From Aselliscus stoliczkanus (Eukaryota > Chordata > Mammalia > Chiroptera > Hipposideridae), in contig CM066738.1 in NCBI GenBank assembly GCA_033961575.1, positions 70,913,478-70,977,477 of the forward strand: a DNA stretch of 64,000 bases, given 5' to 3'. The notes under the pieces were generated by a model. That model was not told where the DNA came from and ran no database searches. It saw nothing but the letters and a program-made list of their open reading frames with translations. Of the stretch, positions 1-10,259 are shown piece after piece. How positions within the stretch are numbered: position 1 is the first letter of the stretch; each line of letters starts with the position of its first letter. The translations under genes were made by a program, and so were the position numbers.

Positions 1-2352
1 CAATTCCTTTGACTCCCTTCCACCATATAATCCATATCCCGTGACTATCTATATATTCAATTACAGTTGGCATACAATATTATACAACATCAATTTCAGG
101 TATACAGTGCAGTGATCAAGCCTCTACTACATCCACGAAATGGTCTCCCTAACAAGACATGGGACCATCTGACACCCCACAAAATATTTACATTATTATA
201 TTCCCTGAACTGTCTTCCTTATCCCTGTAGCAATATTGTAGTTACCTATTTATGCTGTCTAATCCCTTCCCCTTCTCCTTCATCCCCACCCCGTCCCAAC
301 TAGCAACCCTGTTTTTCCTCTATATCTATGAGATTGTTTCTGTTTCCTTTGCTCATTCATTCAGGTTTTCAAATTCCACATATAAGTGAAATCATATGGT
401 ATTTGTCTTTCTCTGACTGACTTATTTCACTTAACATAATAGTCTCTAGGTCCATCCATATCATTGCAAATGGTACGATTTCGTTCTTCTTTATAGCAGA
501 GTAATACTCCATTGTATAAATGTACCACAGTTTCTTAATCCAGTCATCTACCGATGGGCATTTCAGTTGTTTCCAAGTCTTGGCTATTGTAAATAGCGCT
601 GCAATAAACATAGGGGTGCATATATTTTTTCGAATTAGGGTCTTGGATTCCTCTGGGTAGATACCCAAGAGTGGAATTGCTGGGTCATACAGTAGTTCCA
701 TTTCCAGTTTTTTGAGATACCTCCATACTGATTTCCATAATGGTTGCACCAATTTGCAGTCCCACCAACAGTGCACCAGGGTTCCCTTTTCTCCACACCC
801 TCACCAGCACTTGTTTGTTGATTTGTTGATGATAGCCAATCTGACCGGAGTGAGGTGGTATCTCATTGAAGTTTTTATTTGCATTTCTCTGATGATTAGT
901 AAGGTTGAATATTTTTTTCATATGCCTCTTAGCCATCTGTATGTCCTCTTTAGAGAAATGCCTCTTCATATCCTCTGCCCTTTTTTAATTGGGTTGTTTC
1001 TTTGGTGTTGAGTTTCATGAGTGTTTTATAAATTTTGGATATCAACCCCTTATCAGATATATCATTGGCAAATATCTTCTCCCATTCAGTAGGCTGCCTT
1101 TTTGTTTTATTGATGATTTACTTTGCTGTGAAAAAACTTTTAAGTTTGGGAACATAATCCCATATGTTCATTTTTTATTTTATTTCCCTTGCCTGAGGGG
1201 ATAGATATATCAGTAAAAATATTACTCAGGGTAATGTCTGCAAACTTACTCCCTATGTTTTCTTCTAAAAGTTTTATGGTTTCAGGTCTTATATTTAAGT
1301 CTTTAATCCATTTTGAGTTTGCTCTTGTATATGCTGTAAGTAGGTGGTCCATTTTCATTTTTTTGCATGTGTCAATCCAATTTTCCCAGCACCAATTACT
1401 AAATAGACAATCTTTACTCCAGTGCAAATTCTTGCTTCCAATGTCATAGATTAAATGACCGTATACAGATGGGTTTATTCCTGGGCTCTCTATTCTGTTC
1501 CATTGGTCTATGTGTCTGTTTTTATGCCAGTACCATACTGTTTTGATTACTGTAGCCTTGTAGTATGATTTGATGTCAGGTAGCATGATACCTCCCACTT
1601 TGTTCTTATTTTTCAGGATTGCCATGGCTATTCGGGGTCTTTTGTGGTTCCATATCAATTTTAGGATTCTATGTTCTATTTCTGAGAAAAATGTCCTTGG
1701 TAGTTTGATTGGAATTGCATTGAATCTATATATTGCCTTAAGTAGTATTGACATTTTAAGTATATTAATTCTTCCTATCCATGAGCATGGTATGTATTTC
1801 CATTTATTTGTATCTTCTTTGATTTCTCTCTTCAGTGTCTCGTAATTTTCTGAGTATAGGCCTTTTACTTCTTTAGTTAAATTGATTCCTAGATATTTTA
1901 ATGTTTTTGAAGCAATTGTAAAAGGGATTGATTTTCTGATTTCTTCTTCTGATTGTTTATTATTGGAGTATACAAATGCAGCTGATTTCTGAATATTAAT
2001 TTTGTATCCTGCTACCTTACCAAATTCATTTATCACTTCTAGCAGTTTTTTGGTGGACTCTTTGGGATTGTCTCTATATAGTATCATGTCATCTGCATGT
2101 AACGACAATTTTACTTCCTCTTTTCCATTTAGGATGCCTTTTATTTCATTTTCTTGTCTGATTGCTATGGCTAGAACTTCCAGAACTATGTTAAATAGAA
2201 GTGGTGAAAGCGGGCAGCGTTGTCGTGTTCCTGATCTTAAGGGGAAATTTTTCAGGCTTTCCCATTGAGTATGATTTGCTGTGGGCTTATCATATATGAC
2301 CTTTATTATGTTGAGATATGATCCCACTATTCCCACTTTGCTAAGAGTTTTT

Positions 2353-2499
2353 TTTTGTGTTTTTTTTAGCTGAGCCATCCTGCCACCTGTTGGCAGCTCA
2401 ACGGCAACTCAGCTCAGGCTGGCATTGAACCGCCATTGCTCAGAGCTCATCTCGCACTCTTGAGCGAGCTCTTAACCAACTGAGCCACTCGGGCGACCC
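2353..2499 (-). mobile_element. tRNA-derived SINE, single-unit 'GAGTGGCTCAGTTGG' type
   Basis: Read on the minus strand it has a head with A box TGGCTCAGTTGG, a degenerate B box (GGTTCAATGCC), the linker CTGCCAACAGGTGGCAGGATGGCTCAGCT and an A-rich tail. It is inserted in the L1 ORF2 reverse-transcriptase region and abuts a second SINE at 2500. The pair is flanked by the 14-bp direct repeat TGCTAAGAGTTTTT (2339-2352 and 2619-2632). Confidence 0.88.
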
Positions 2500-2618
2500 G
2501 AAATTTTTTTTTTTTTTTTTTTTGAGGGCAGTGTCACTGGCCCACATATGTGGGACCCGAACTGGGGCCGCTGGCTTCCCAAACCAGCGCTTAACCACCG
2601 CACCACTTGGCCGGCCCA
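2500..2618 (-). mobile_element. Short tRNA-derived SINE ('GGGCCGGCC' type)
   Basis: Minus-strand head GGGCCGGCCAAGTGGTGCGG, a tRNA-like body with B box GGTTCGGGTCC-like, then GTGACACTGCCCTCA and a tail of more than 20 A. It is nested in L1 ORF2 and head-to-tail with the SINE at 2353-2499; the outer 14-bp duplication is shared by both. Confidence 0.9.
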
Positions 2619-4551
2619 TGCTAAGAGTTTTTATCATAAATGGCTGCTGGATTTTGTCAAATGCCTTTTCTGCATCTATTGATATGATCATATGATTTTT
2701 ATTTTTCATTTTATTTATGTGATGTATTACACTAATTGATTTGTAGATATTGAACCAGCCTTGCATACCAGGAATGAATCCCACTTGATCGTGGTGTATG
2801 ATCTTTTTAATGAGATGCTGAATTCGGTTTGCTAGTATTTTGTTGAGAATTTTTGTATCTATGTTCATTAGGGATATTGGCCTGTAGTTTTCCTTTTTTG
2901 TAATATCTTTGTCTGACTTAGGAATCAGGGTGATAGTGGCTTCATAGAAAGAGTTTGGGAGCCTTCCCTCCCTATGTATTTTTTGGAATAGTTTGAGGAC
3001 AATAGGTACTAATTCTTTTTTGAATGTTTTGTAAAATTCACCTGTGTAGCCATCTGGTCCAGGGCTTTTGTTTGTTGGAAGATTGTTGATGACTGATTCA
3101 ATTTCTTTGGCAGTAATCAGTCTGTTCAGAGTTTCTCTTTCTTTTTGGCTCAGAGTTGGTAGATTGTATGCTTCTAGAAATGTATCCATTTCTTCTAGAT
3201 TGTCAAATTTGTTAGCATATAGTTGGTCATAGTATTTTCTTAAAATTTTCTGTATTTCTGTGGTATTTGTTGTCACTTCTCCTCTTTCATTTCTGATTTT
3301 ATTAATTTGGGTCCTCTCATTGCTTTTCTTGATTAGTCATGCTAAGGGTTTGTCGATTTTGTTTATCTTTTCAGAAAACCAACTCTTGCTTTCATTGATC
3401 TTTTGTATAGTTTTTTTGTTCTCTATTTCATTTATTTCTGCTCTGGTCTGTATTATTTTCTTCGTTATACTCTCTTTATGCTTGTTTTGCTGTTTTTTTC
3501 TGAGTTCCCTTAGGTGTAAAGAGAGACTGTTGATTTGAGATTTTTTTTTCCTTCTTTAGGTAGACCTGCACTGCTATGAACCTCCCTCTTAGGACTGCTT
3601 TCGCTGCATCGCAGAGATTTTGGGTCGTGGCGTTTTCATTTTCGTTTGTCTTGAGGTATCTTTTGATTTCCTCCTTTATCTCATTTTTGACCCACTCACT
3701 ATTTAGTACCATATTATTTAGCCTCCATGTATTTGTAAGCTTTCCAGATTTCTTCTTATAATTGATTTCTAGTGTCATAGCATTGTGGTCAGAGAAGACA
3801 CTTGATATGATTTCAATCTTCTTAAATTTGTTGAGACTTGTTTTGTGGCCTAACATGTGTTCTATCTTGGAAAATGTTCCAAGTGCACTTAAGAATGTAT
3901 ATTCTGTAGCTTTAGGGTGAAATGCTCTAAAAGTATCAATTAAATCCAGCTGGTCTAAAGTGTCATTTAAGGCCACTATGACCGTGTTGATTTTCTGTCT
4001 GGAGGATCTGTCCATTGGTGACAACGGGGTGTTGAAGTCCCCTACTATGATAGTGTTAGTGTTGATCTCTGCCTTTATGTCTGTCAATATCTGTTTTATA
4101 TATTTATAAATATATAAAATTTATAAATTTTATAGGAGCTCCTATATGGGGTACATAGATGTTTGCTAGGGTTATGTCCTCTTGTTGAATTGATACCTTT
4201 ATTATTATGTAGTACCCTTCTTTGTCTTTTATTGTAGTCTTCATTTTAAAGTCTATTTTGTCCAAAATAAGTATTGCAATTCCAGCTTTTTTCTCATTTC
4301 CATTTGCATGAAATATCTTATTCCATCCCTTTACTTTCAGTCTGTGTGTGTCTTTTGATCTGAGATGAGTCTCTTGTATACAGCATATGCATGGGTCCTG
4401 TTTTCTTATCCACTCAGCCACTCTGTGTCTTTTGATTGGAGCATTTAGCCCATTCACATTTAAAGTAATTACTGATAGGTGCATATTTATTGCCATTTTG
4501 TTATTTGTATTTCTTGTCTTCCTGGGTTAGCTTGTTTCCCCTTTCTTCTGT

Positions 4552-5402
4552 TTAAAAAAGCCCTTTTAACATTTCCTGAAATGCTGGCTTGGTGGTAATG
4601 AACTCCTTACGCTTATTCTTTTCTGAGAAGCTCTTTATTTCTCCTTCAATTTTAAGTGATAGCCATGCTGGGTAGAGCAGTCTTGGTTGTAGACGTTTAT
4701 TTTGTGTCACTTTGAATATCTCCTGCCACTCCCTTCTGGCCTGCAGAGTTTCTGAAGAAAAGTCAGCTGTTAGTCTTATAGGAGTTCCTTTGTATGTAAC
4801 CTGCTGTCTTTCTCTTGCTGCTTTTAGGATTCTTTGTCTTTAAGCTTTGCCATTTTAACTATGATGTGTCTCGGTGTGGACCTGTTTGGATTCAGCCTGT
4901 TTGGAACTCTCTGCACATCCTGGGCTTGTATGTCAATTTCCTTCACCAGGGGAGGGAAATTTTCAGTCATTATTTCTTTAAATACATTCTCAATCCCTTG
5001 TTCCTTCTCTTCTCCTTCTGGTATTCCTATGACATGAAGGTTGTTGTGTTTCATGTTGTCCCAGAGGTCTCTTAAACTATTTTCATTCTTTTTTATTCTT
5101 TTTTCTCTTTGTTGTTCCAGCTGGGTGATTTCTGCTATTTTGACTTTTAATTTGCTGATCCGCTCCTCTGCTTCATCTATTCTTCTGGTGATTCCTTCGA
5201 GTGTGTTCTTCATTTCAGTTATTGTATTCTTTAGTTCTAACTGGTTGTTTTTTATGGTTTCCGTATCCTTCTTTATGTCCTTGCTAAGTTCCTTAAACAT
5301 TCTTATCATCAGTGTTCTAAGCTCTGTCTCTGAAAGTTTGGATCCCTCTGTTTCATTTAGTTCCATTTCTAGAGTTTTCTTTTGATCTTTTACTTGGGAC
5401 AT
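4552..5402 (-). pseudogene. LINE-1 ORF1 (RNA-binding chaperone), one frameshift
   Basis: The frame starts with an ATG at 5402 and runs about 192 codons: an N-terminal segment, a heptad-rich coiled coil (ISKLKVKIAEITQLEQQREK and flanks), then the RNA-recognition part (LRDLWDNMKHNNLHVIGIPE, RHIIVKMAKLKD). It then meets a stop near 4824. The typical C-terminal domain continues in another frame (ILKAARERQQ, PIRLTADFS, FITTKPAFQEMLKG) and ends with a stop at 4552-4554. A single indel near 4830 therefore separates two otherwise complete halves. ORF1p normally forms trimers that coat L1 RNA. Confidence 0.9.
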
Positions 5403-5544
5403 ATTTCTTTGTTTTTTTCATTCTGGCTGTCATTCTGTGAATGCTTCTATATATTAGATAGATCACCTTTTTAGAAGAGGAATTGCAATAGCAAGAATGT
5501 TCACTCAGAAGGTATATCTATGAAGTTTCTGATCCCATGAGGTA

Positions 5545-5625
5545 TCAGCTGTGTGGGCTTGGCCAAATTTCTTAACTTCTCAGTGCCTCAACTACCCTAT
5601 AAAGTGCTGGTCACGGCGCCCCTCC
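5545..5625 (+). repeat. MIR fragment
   Basis: The core TGTGTGGGCTTGGCCAAATT followed by TCTTAACTTCTCAGTGCCTC matches the conserved MIR core. Only the central part is recognisable. The GC-rich 5610-5700 just after it (GGCGCCCCTCCTGCG) is unexplained. Confidence 0.65.
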
Positions 5626-6239
5626 TGCGTCTTCCACCCCCTGATTGATGAGCCTGTGGCGCAGAGCCAGTGCTGAGGTCGTCCCCTCCCCGCTGGAAGC
5701 ATAAGTCTTAATGCTTCACTCTTAATGTTATAGTGCCTGCCAAACTTCTTCAAAGGAATGTTCTTGGGTTACTAGACCACTTCTCTTGGACAGCCAAAAG
5801 TGCCTGAAAGTTTACAAATCCCTGAAGTAGCCAGTAGCCAGTGACTGGTTCAAGAGTTTGAAAGCCTAGTTCCTTTGCCTCCTACTAGAATAAACTCTTT
5901 CTTTGTAAGTTATACTCTGGAACTCCCTGGGACCAGGCTGATGCTAAAGTCATACTTTTGCTTTTCTTATTCTCCTTTCTGGTCCTGCCTCACTGACTCT
6001 CTTACTGGTTTCATGTTGGAGCACATTTCTAATAAATCACTTGCCACTGAACCCATATGTCAGTGTCAGCTTTTGGAGGACACAAGCTTGCATTTTAGAA
6101 TTGCTCTTCTGTAAAATGTCTCTTTGATTTGCCTATTTTGCTTTTGCTCCCACATTTTTTTGAGTTGTTTGCTTGCCCAAAAACTTTAAAATAAAAGTGT
6201 TGAGCTCAATAGATATTTAGAATATATCCAATCAAACTC

Positions 6240-6345
6240 CATCATTTAATATATGAAACAACAGAGGCTTAGAATGTTAAATAAATAACTAATCCTAAGA
6301 GTAACACTGAAGCAAGCTCAAAATCAGGTTTCCTGATTTGGGCAT
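6240..6345 (-). repeat. Probable MIR fragment
   Basis: An antisense MIR-like core (ACAACAGAGGCTTAGAATGT ... AAATCAGGTTTCCTGAT) is recognisable but very diverged. The rest of 5700-7270 shows no gene; it holds the CT-rich tract and the (ATT)n tract listed separately. Confidence 0.4.
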
Positions 6346-6607
6346 ATTCAGGTAAAATATGCTCTTAATTTCATAGTGATCAGGTTTTACTAGCTTTTGG
6401 ATAGTGTTTTGCAAAAACTTACCTATGAATATTGGCAGATATAAATGTGAACACTTTTTCTACAGATGCAAGTTTGTACTTGTAACAGTTTGATTGCCTT
6501 CCTCATTTTATGATCTTTGAACATTAACCTTTGGTGAAGCAAGTTGAACACTTGCATTTTAAAAAATCTTTTGAATTTAAGTCTCATACCAAAACCCAAT
6601 CATATTC

Positions 6608-6680
6608 ACATCTTCTCTCTCTATCTCCACCTCCGTCCCTCCCATCCTCTCTCCCTCTCTCTGCCTCTCTCTCTTTCCTT
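6608..6680 (+). repeat. CT-rich low-complexity tract
   Basis: Imperfect CTCTCTCTC / TCCCTC pyrimidine tract of about 70 bp. Confidence 0.85.
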
Positions 6681-7070
6681 CTCTTAGTCATAGGCAAGTT
6701 GATTTTGAAGGAAAAATCACAGTCTTCATAATGTACTGGTGTGCCATGACTCTATTTTGTGCTGTGTCTTGGTGGCCATGTTGAACTTTAAGCAGAGAGA
6801 AGTGGAAACACTTCTGGATTCCATGTTTTCATCTTTCTCAATTTACTCCTATTTTTTAGCACATCATTTAATAGTTTCTTAATTTTACTTTCTGGTAGAT
6901 TTCTTCAACTTCATCCTCCAACTCCTGTTGACCTTATTTCTGCTATCATATTTTTTACTTTCCAATATCTTTTTTATTCTCCAAAAGTTTCACTTTTAGA
7001 CAGTTTTTTGTCCTTGTTTTATGTAATCAGTATCTTCTAGTTCTTTGAAGATATTAAGACACGTGGGATT

Positions 7071-7092
7071 TATTATTATTATTATTATTATT
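7071..7092 (+). repeat. (TAT)n microsatellite
   Basis: About seven uninterrupted TAT/ATT units. Confidence 0.9.
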
Positions 7093-7275
7093 CTCCCTAT
7101 GTTGATAATTTTCTATAAATTCTTTTTATCTATTGGTTCCTTTTTTGCTTCTTTCAAGTTAGATGCTCTCTATATCTTAAAATGAGGCATAAAAATGCTG
7201 ATTTGAAACTCTGTATGCCTAGGTGGGATTCCTTTATTTAAATGAGGGTGATGTTGACTGGTATGCTTAATATTA

Positions 7276-7528
7276 GACTAGAATTTCTCATCTTTGGCAT
7301 TATTGACATTTTGAACTGGATGATGATTTGGGGGGGTGGAGCAGGGAAAAGGGAGTCTGTGCTGTCTTGTTCATTTAAAGATATTTGGTAGCATCCCTGG
7401 CCTCTGTGCAGCAGAAGCCAGTAGCACACCTCTCCCCACTGCCACACAGAGTTCTTTACAATCAAGGCTTTCTCCAGATATTACTAAATTGCCCCTGTAG
7501 GAAAACCATCCCTAGTTAATAACCACTG
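7276..7528. mobile_element. Ancient nonautonomous hAT-type relic
   Basis: It has phrases common to an old mammalian nonautonomous hAT-type family: TTTGGCATTATTGACATTTT, GGTAGCATCCCTGGCCTCT, TCTCCAGATATTACTAAATT and a right end reading TAATAACCACTG. Terminal repeats and target duplication are decayed. The family name is not certain from memory. Confidence 0.55.
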
Positions 7529-7689
7529 CATTAGGGTGATGAGAGTTTTGAGATTGCCTTAGATAGAATTTCTCCAGTTTTCTGCTTTCTGAGTGAGGAG
7601 TATGAACCTGGTCACTAGTATTCAGAAGCCAAGCAGAAGAATGGACATGGGCATCTCACCATTCAATATAGAGACTTTAACTTAATCTC

Positions 7690-8127
7690 TGTGGTAGGCA
7701 GGATAGCAGTCTCTCAAAGATGTCCACATTCTAATCTCGCGAACCTGTGAATATGTTACATCACATAACATGGGGGAGATTATACTGTATTATACAGTTG
7801 GATTTAAATATGGAAGAGGAAGGCAGCAGAATCAGTGTTAGAATGAAGGCAATGTGAGAAAGACTTGACTTGCCATTGCTGGCTTTGAAGATGGAAGGAG
7901 GCCATGAGCCAAGAAATGCAGGCAGCCTCTCAAAGCTAGAAAAGACAGTAAAACAGATTCTCCCCAGAGCCTCCAGAAAGGAATTCAACCCTGCTGACAC
8001 CCTGATTGTAGCCAGTGACACCCAATTTGGATTTCTGACCTCCAGAACTGTAAGATAATAAATTTGTGTTCTTTTAAACCACTAAGTTTGTGGTAATTTA
8101 TTATAACAGCCATAGGAAACTAGTGCA
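7690..8127 (+). mobile_element. Solo MaLR LTR (MLT1-type)
   Basis: It begins TGTGGTAGGCAGG and ends at a CA after GGAAACTAGTG. Between lie the diagnostic MLT1 stretches CCTGTGAATATGTTACATCA, GGCCATGAGCCAAGAAATGC and TCTGACCTCCAGAACTGTAA, followed by the polyadenylation signal AATAAA (8057-8062) and CACTAAGTTTGTGGTAATTT. Length (438 bp) fits a single LTR with no internal region. No target duplication is recognisable, as expected for its age. Confidence 0.88.
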
Positions 8128-8591
8128 AGTGTGGCACTTCACCATTCGCCCTCATCTCTTCCTGGTATGCTCAAGTCTAGAACCAAGCTGGGACATTCTC
8201 TCCCAGCATGAATCAACAAGTCCTACCTATCTTCTGTCAACCAATCCTCCCATTTAAAGCCTTCTCCCAAACTCCCTCTAACCATTTAGAGGTACCTTGT
8301 GCCTCCAATTCCTAAAGTTATCTAGGATTCTGCAGCAAAGATAGACTTGCTTTTATCATTGCAAGTAGACTTCCTCTTTCTCTATTCTGCTAACTCAATC
8401 ATCATTCACATGCATTCCTTCTTCCAAAATTTACAGACATCTCTTGTCTGCTACCTCTCTCATTCTTTTTGATCCTTGAGAGTTCATGTTGTTTGAGTTC
8501 TTTGCTGTTTACTGTTTTGGTCATTTTAGTAAGACTTTGAGAAATAATGAAAATAAACACCCATGTTCAACTACTATGTTTAACTAGTTTT

Positions 8592-8815
8592 ATTTTTAGC
8601 TGACATTTTATTGGGTATTTATTGTGTACTAGATTTTTGGATAAAGCTTCATGTGAATTATATTATTTGAACTCTATAATAGCTCTAGGAGATAGCAACT
8701 GTTACTTTCATTCACATTTTAATAAATAAAATGAATGCCTGATTCAGGTGACAAAGCTAATATGGAACAGAACTAGGAAGGAACCCAAGTCTTTCTGAAT
8801 CCCATTTTACTAACC
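8592..8815 (-). repeat. MIR element
   Basis: Antisense MIR layout: TTTATTGGGTATTTATTGTG ... CTCTATAATAGCTCTAGGAG ... ATTCAGGTGACAAAGCTAAT ... AACCCAAGTCTTTCTGAATC. Confidence 0.7.
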
Positions 8816-8849
8816 AATCTTGTTCATTTTTATAAGTTTCACTCTAGAG

Positions 8850-9071
8850 CAGGAGTCAGCAAACTATGGCCCATTGGTCAAATCCAGGAGCCTGTCACCT
8901 ACTTTATTAAATTTTATTGGAAGAAAGCCACACCCATTCATTGACTATTGTTTACATCTGTTTTTGTGCTACAATGTTAGAGCTCAATAGATGAAACAGA
9001 ACTCAATAGTTGAAACAGAAGTCCTAAAATATTTACTGTCTGATCCTTGTGGAAAAATTTGCTAAGCCCTG
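8850..9071 (+). mobile_element. Nonautonomous hAT-type element with 8-bp target duplication
   Basis: The left end CAGGAGTCAGCAAACTATGG and right end TTTGCTAAGCCCTG form imperfect inverted repeats. The interior (TTTTATTGGAAGAAAGCCAC, AAATATTTACTGTCTGATCC) matches a common mammalian hAT MITE. Flanks CTCTAGAG (8842-8849) and CTCTAGAA (9072-9079) are an 8-bp target duplication with one mismatch, the hAT size. Confidence 0.8.
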
Positions 9072-9235
9072 CTCTAGAAAATAACCTTATTGCTAAGTTT
9101 TCAGGTCATGGTGTCCTCAAGTACTTAAAACTTTTATTACTGTATCAAATCAAAGGCATTCTTTTTATTGTTCCTTCAACCTTTTGTTATATTGCAGATA
9201 TCAATCTTTGATCATTGTTAAGAAAGGAAAGTCTA

Positions 9236-9648
9236 GGGCTGGCTGAGTGGCACGGTGGTTAAGAGCTGGCTTGGGAAGCCAGCGGCACTGCCCTCTACAG
9301 CTAACAACAGCTCCACCTGGAGCTGGGCTGCACAGGGGAGCCCAGGCGACGGTCTATGCTGCAGCCCCTGCTGCAGTGGGCTGCCGTAGGCTACAGTGAG
9401 TGGCCGACAGCCAGCATGAGCGGCTGGCAGCCAGCGTGAGTTGCCAATAGCCGCGGTGAGCGACCATCCAGAGGCCGGCAACCGATCTGCCTCATCTGGG
9501 AAGAGCGCAATGATGATACCAACAGTGAAGCAACATCCTCCGCAACTAGACTGAAGAACAAAAAGACAGCAACTTGTCTGTTCCCCTTCCCAGATTCCCC
9601 AATGCTGTTCCCCTCCCCCAATTCCCCAATAAAATCTTTAAAAAAAAA
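9236..9648 (+). mobile_element. Long tRNA-derived SINE, head internally deleted
   Basis: The head AGGGCTGGCTGAGTGGCACG is followed by the unique body and the tail ending CCCCAATAAAATCTTT plus A9. AATAAA followed by TCTTT is the polyadenylation-signal/pol III-terminator pairing of T+ class SINEs. Compared with the full-length copy at 49112 it jumps from GAAGCCAGCGGC straight to ACTGCCCTCTACAGC, losing about 35 bp that hold the B box. Short flanking duplication AAGTCT. Confidence 0.88.
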
Positions 9649-9779
9649 GTCTCTAAAACCATCTCCTTTGTGAAGTGTTTCCCATGTTCAGTCATATTTG
9701 CTACCTTTTCTGTGCTCCTACATCAATTATTATAATTATAACACTTAATGACGTTTGATTCACATAATAGTTACTATTT

Positions 9780-9890
9780 GTAATTCCCTTTGGATGTCAA
9801 GTGCTGGTGCTCAGTAGATATTTACATAAGCATTTATTAAATACTTTCTAAGTGTTCGTGTTTTGGACACTGGAGATACAAAAATAAATA
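9780..9890 (+). repeat. L2-type fragment
   Basis: GCATTTATTAAATACTTTCT ... TTGGACACTGGAGATACAAA matches the L2 3' region. It is interrupted on the right by the SINE at 9901. Confidence 0.55.
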
Positions 9891-9900
9891 TGATAACTTT

Positions 9901-10012
9901 GGGGCCGGCAGAGTGGCGCGGTGGTTAAGTGCACGCTTCGGAAGCCAGCGGCCCCGGTTCGGGTCCCACATATGAGGGCCAGTGACACTGCCCTCAAAAA
10001 AAAAAAAAAAAG
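9901..10012 (+). mobile_element. Short tRNA-derived SINE
   Basis: GGGGCCGGCAGAGTGGCGCG head, intact B box GGTTCGGGTCC, GTGACACTGCCCTC and A16. A perfect target duplication TGATAACTTT lies at 9891-9900 and 10013-10022. Confidence 0.95.
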
Positions 10013-10084
10013 TGATAACTTTGGATTAATATGTATCCTATTTAATTTAGTACCAAAAAAAAAAAAAAAATAGAAAAAAGCAGG

Positions 10085-10251
10085 AGTCTGGCCCCTGTGA
10101 TCCCTGAAACAGCTGCAGCATAATCGTCATTAAGTGCTTGAATAACATCCCAGACCTATTGAATCAAAATCTCTTGAGGTGAGGCCTAGTAATTTGTGTT
10201 CTTAATCAGCATTTCAGATGGTACTTAAGCAGGGAAGTTTGAGAATCGCTG
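10085..10251 (+). mobile_element. MER5-type hAT relic
   Basis: CAGACCTATTGAATCAAAAT, CTTGAGGTGAGGCCTAG and the terminal TTTGAGAATCGCTG match the MER5 (Charlie) pattern. The left terminus is degraded. Confidence 0.7.
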
Positions 10252-10259
10252 CATCAGTA

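Larger units (their letters stand above)
369..4496 (-). pseudogene. LINE-1 ORF2 (endonuclease / reverse transcriptase), broken
   Basis: Seen: the N-terminal apurinic-type endonuclease (4496 down to about 3700) with LNVNGLNAPIKRHR and QETHL, then DFNTP and SDHNAMT. The reverse transcriptase has [22 protein letters not shown] and the motif-A stretch [11 protein letters not shown] (about 2660-3100). After the SINE insertion it continues with [12 protein letters not shown] and the catalytic HADDMILY (about 2100-2250). The C-terminal part ends at 369 with MISLICGI. The intact family protein is about 1,270 residues. Here the pieces 4496-4104, 4087-3476, 3276-2640, 2378-1140, 969-685 and 776-369 change frame, so at least four frameshifts plus the SINE insertions destroy it. 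The family nicks target DNA and reverse-transcribes its own RNA. Confidence 0.92.
1..5475 (-). mobile_element. LINE-1 retrotransposon, nearly full-length, inactivated, antisense
   Basis: The minus strand carries the L1 order: a short 5' UTR remnant, ORF1 (4552-5402), a spacer of about 55 bp, ORF2 (369-4496) and 3' UTR sequence running off the left edge. No poly(T) tract that would mark the 3' end is seen, so the tail lies outside the window. Similarity to L1 5' UTR fades near 5475 and the true 5' boundary is uncertain; an old MIR starts at about 5545. Both ORFs are frameshifted, and two SINEs interrupt ORF2 at 2353-2618, so the element cannot be autonomous. Most frames are still long, so it is much younger than the other L1 pieces in the window. 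Confidence 0.93.

Noticed and set aside
1140..2378. 412-codon frame as an active gene
   Set aside because: It is the ORF2 C-terminal half of a LINE-1 whose upstream part is cut off by SINEs and frameshifts.
9901..10012. tRNA genes at SINE heads
   Set aside because: Many dispersed copies with poly(A), target duplications, non-tRNA 3' parts and impaired cloverleaf; these are SINEs.
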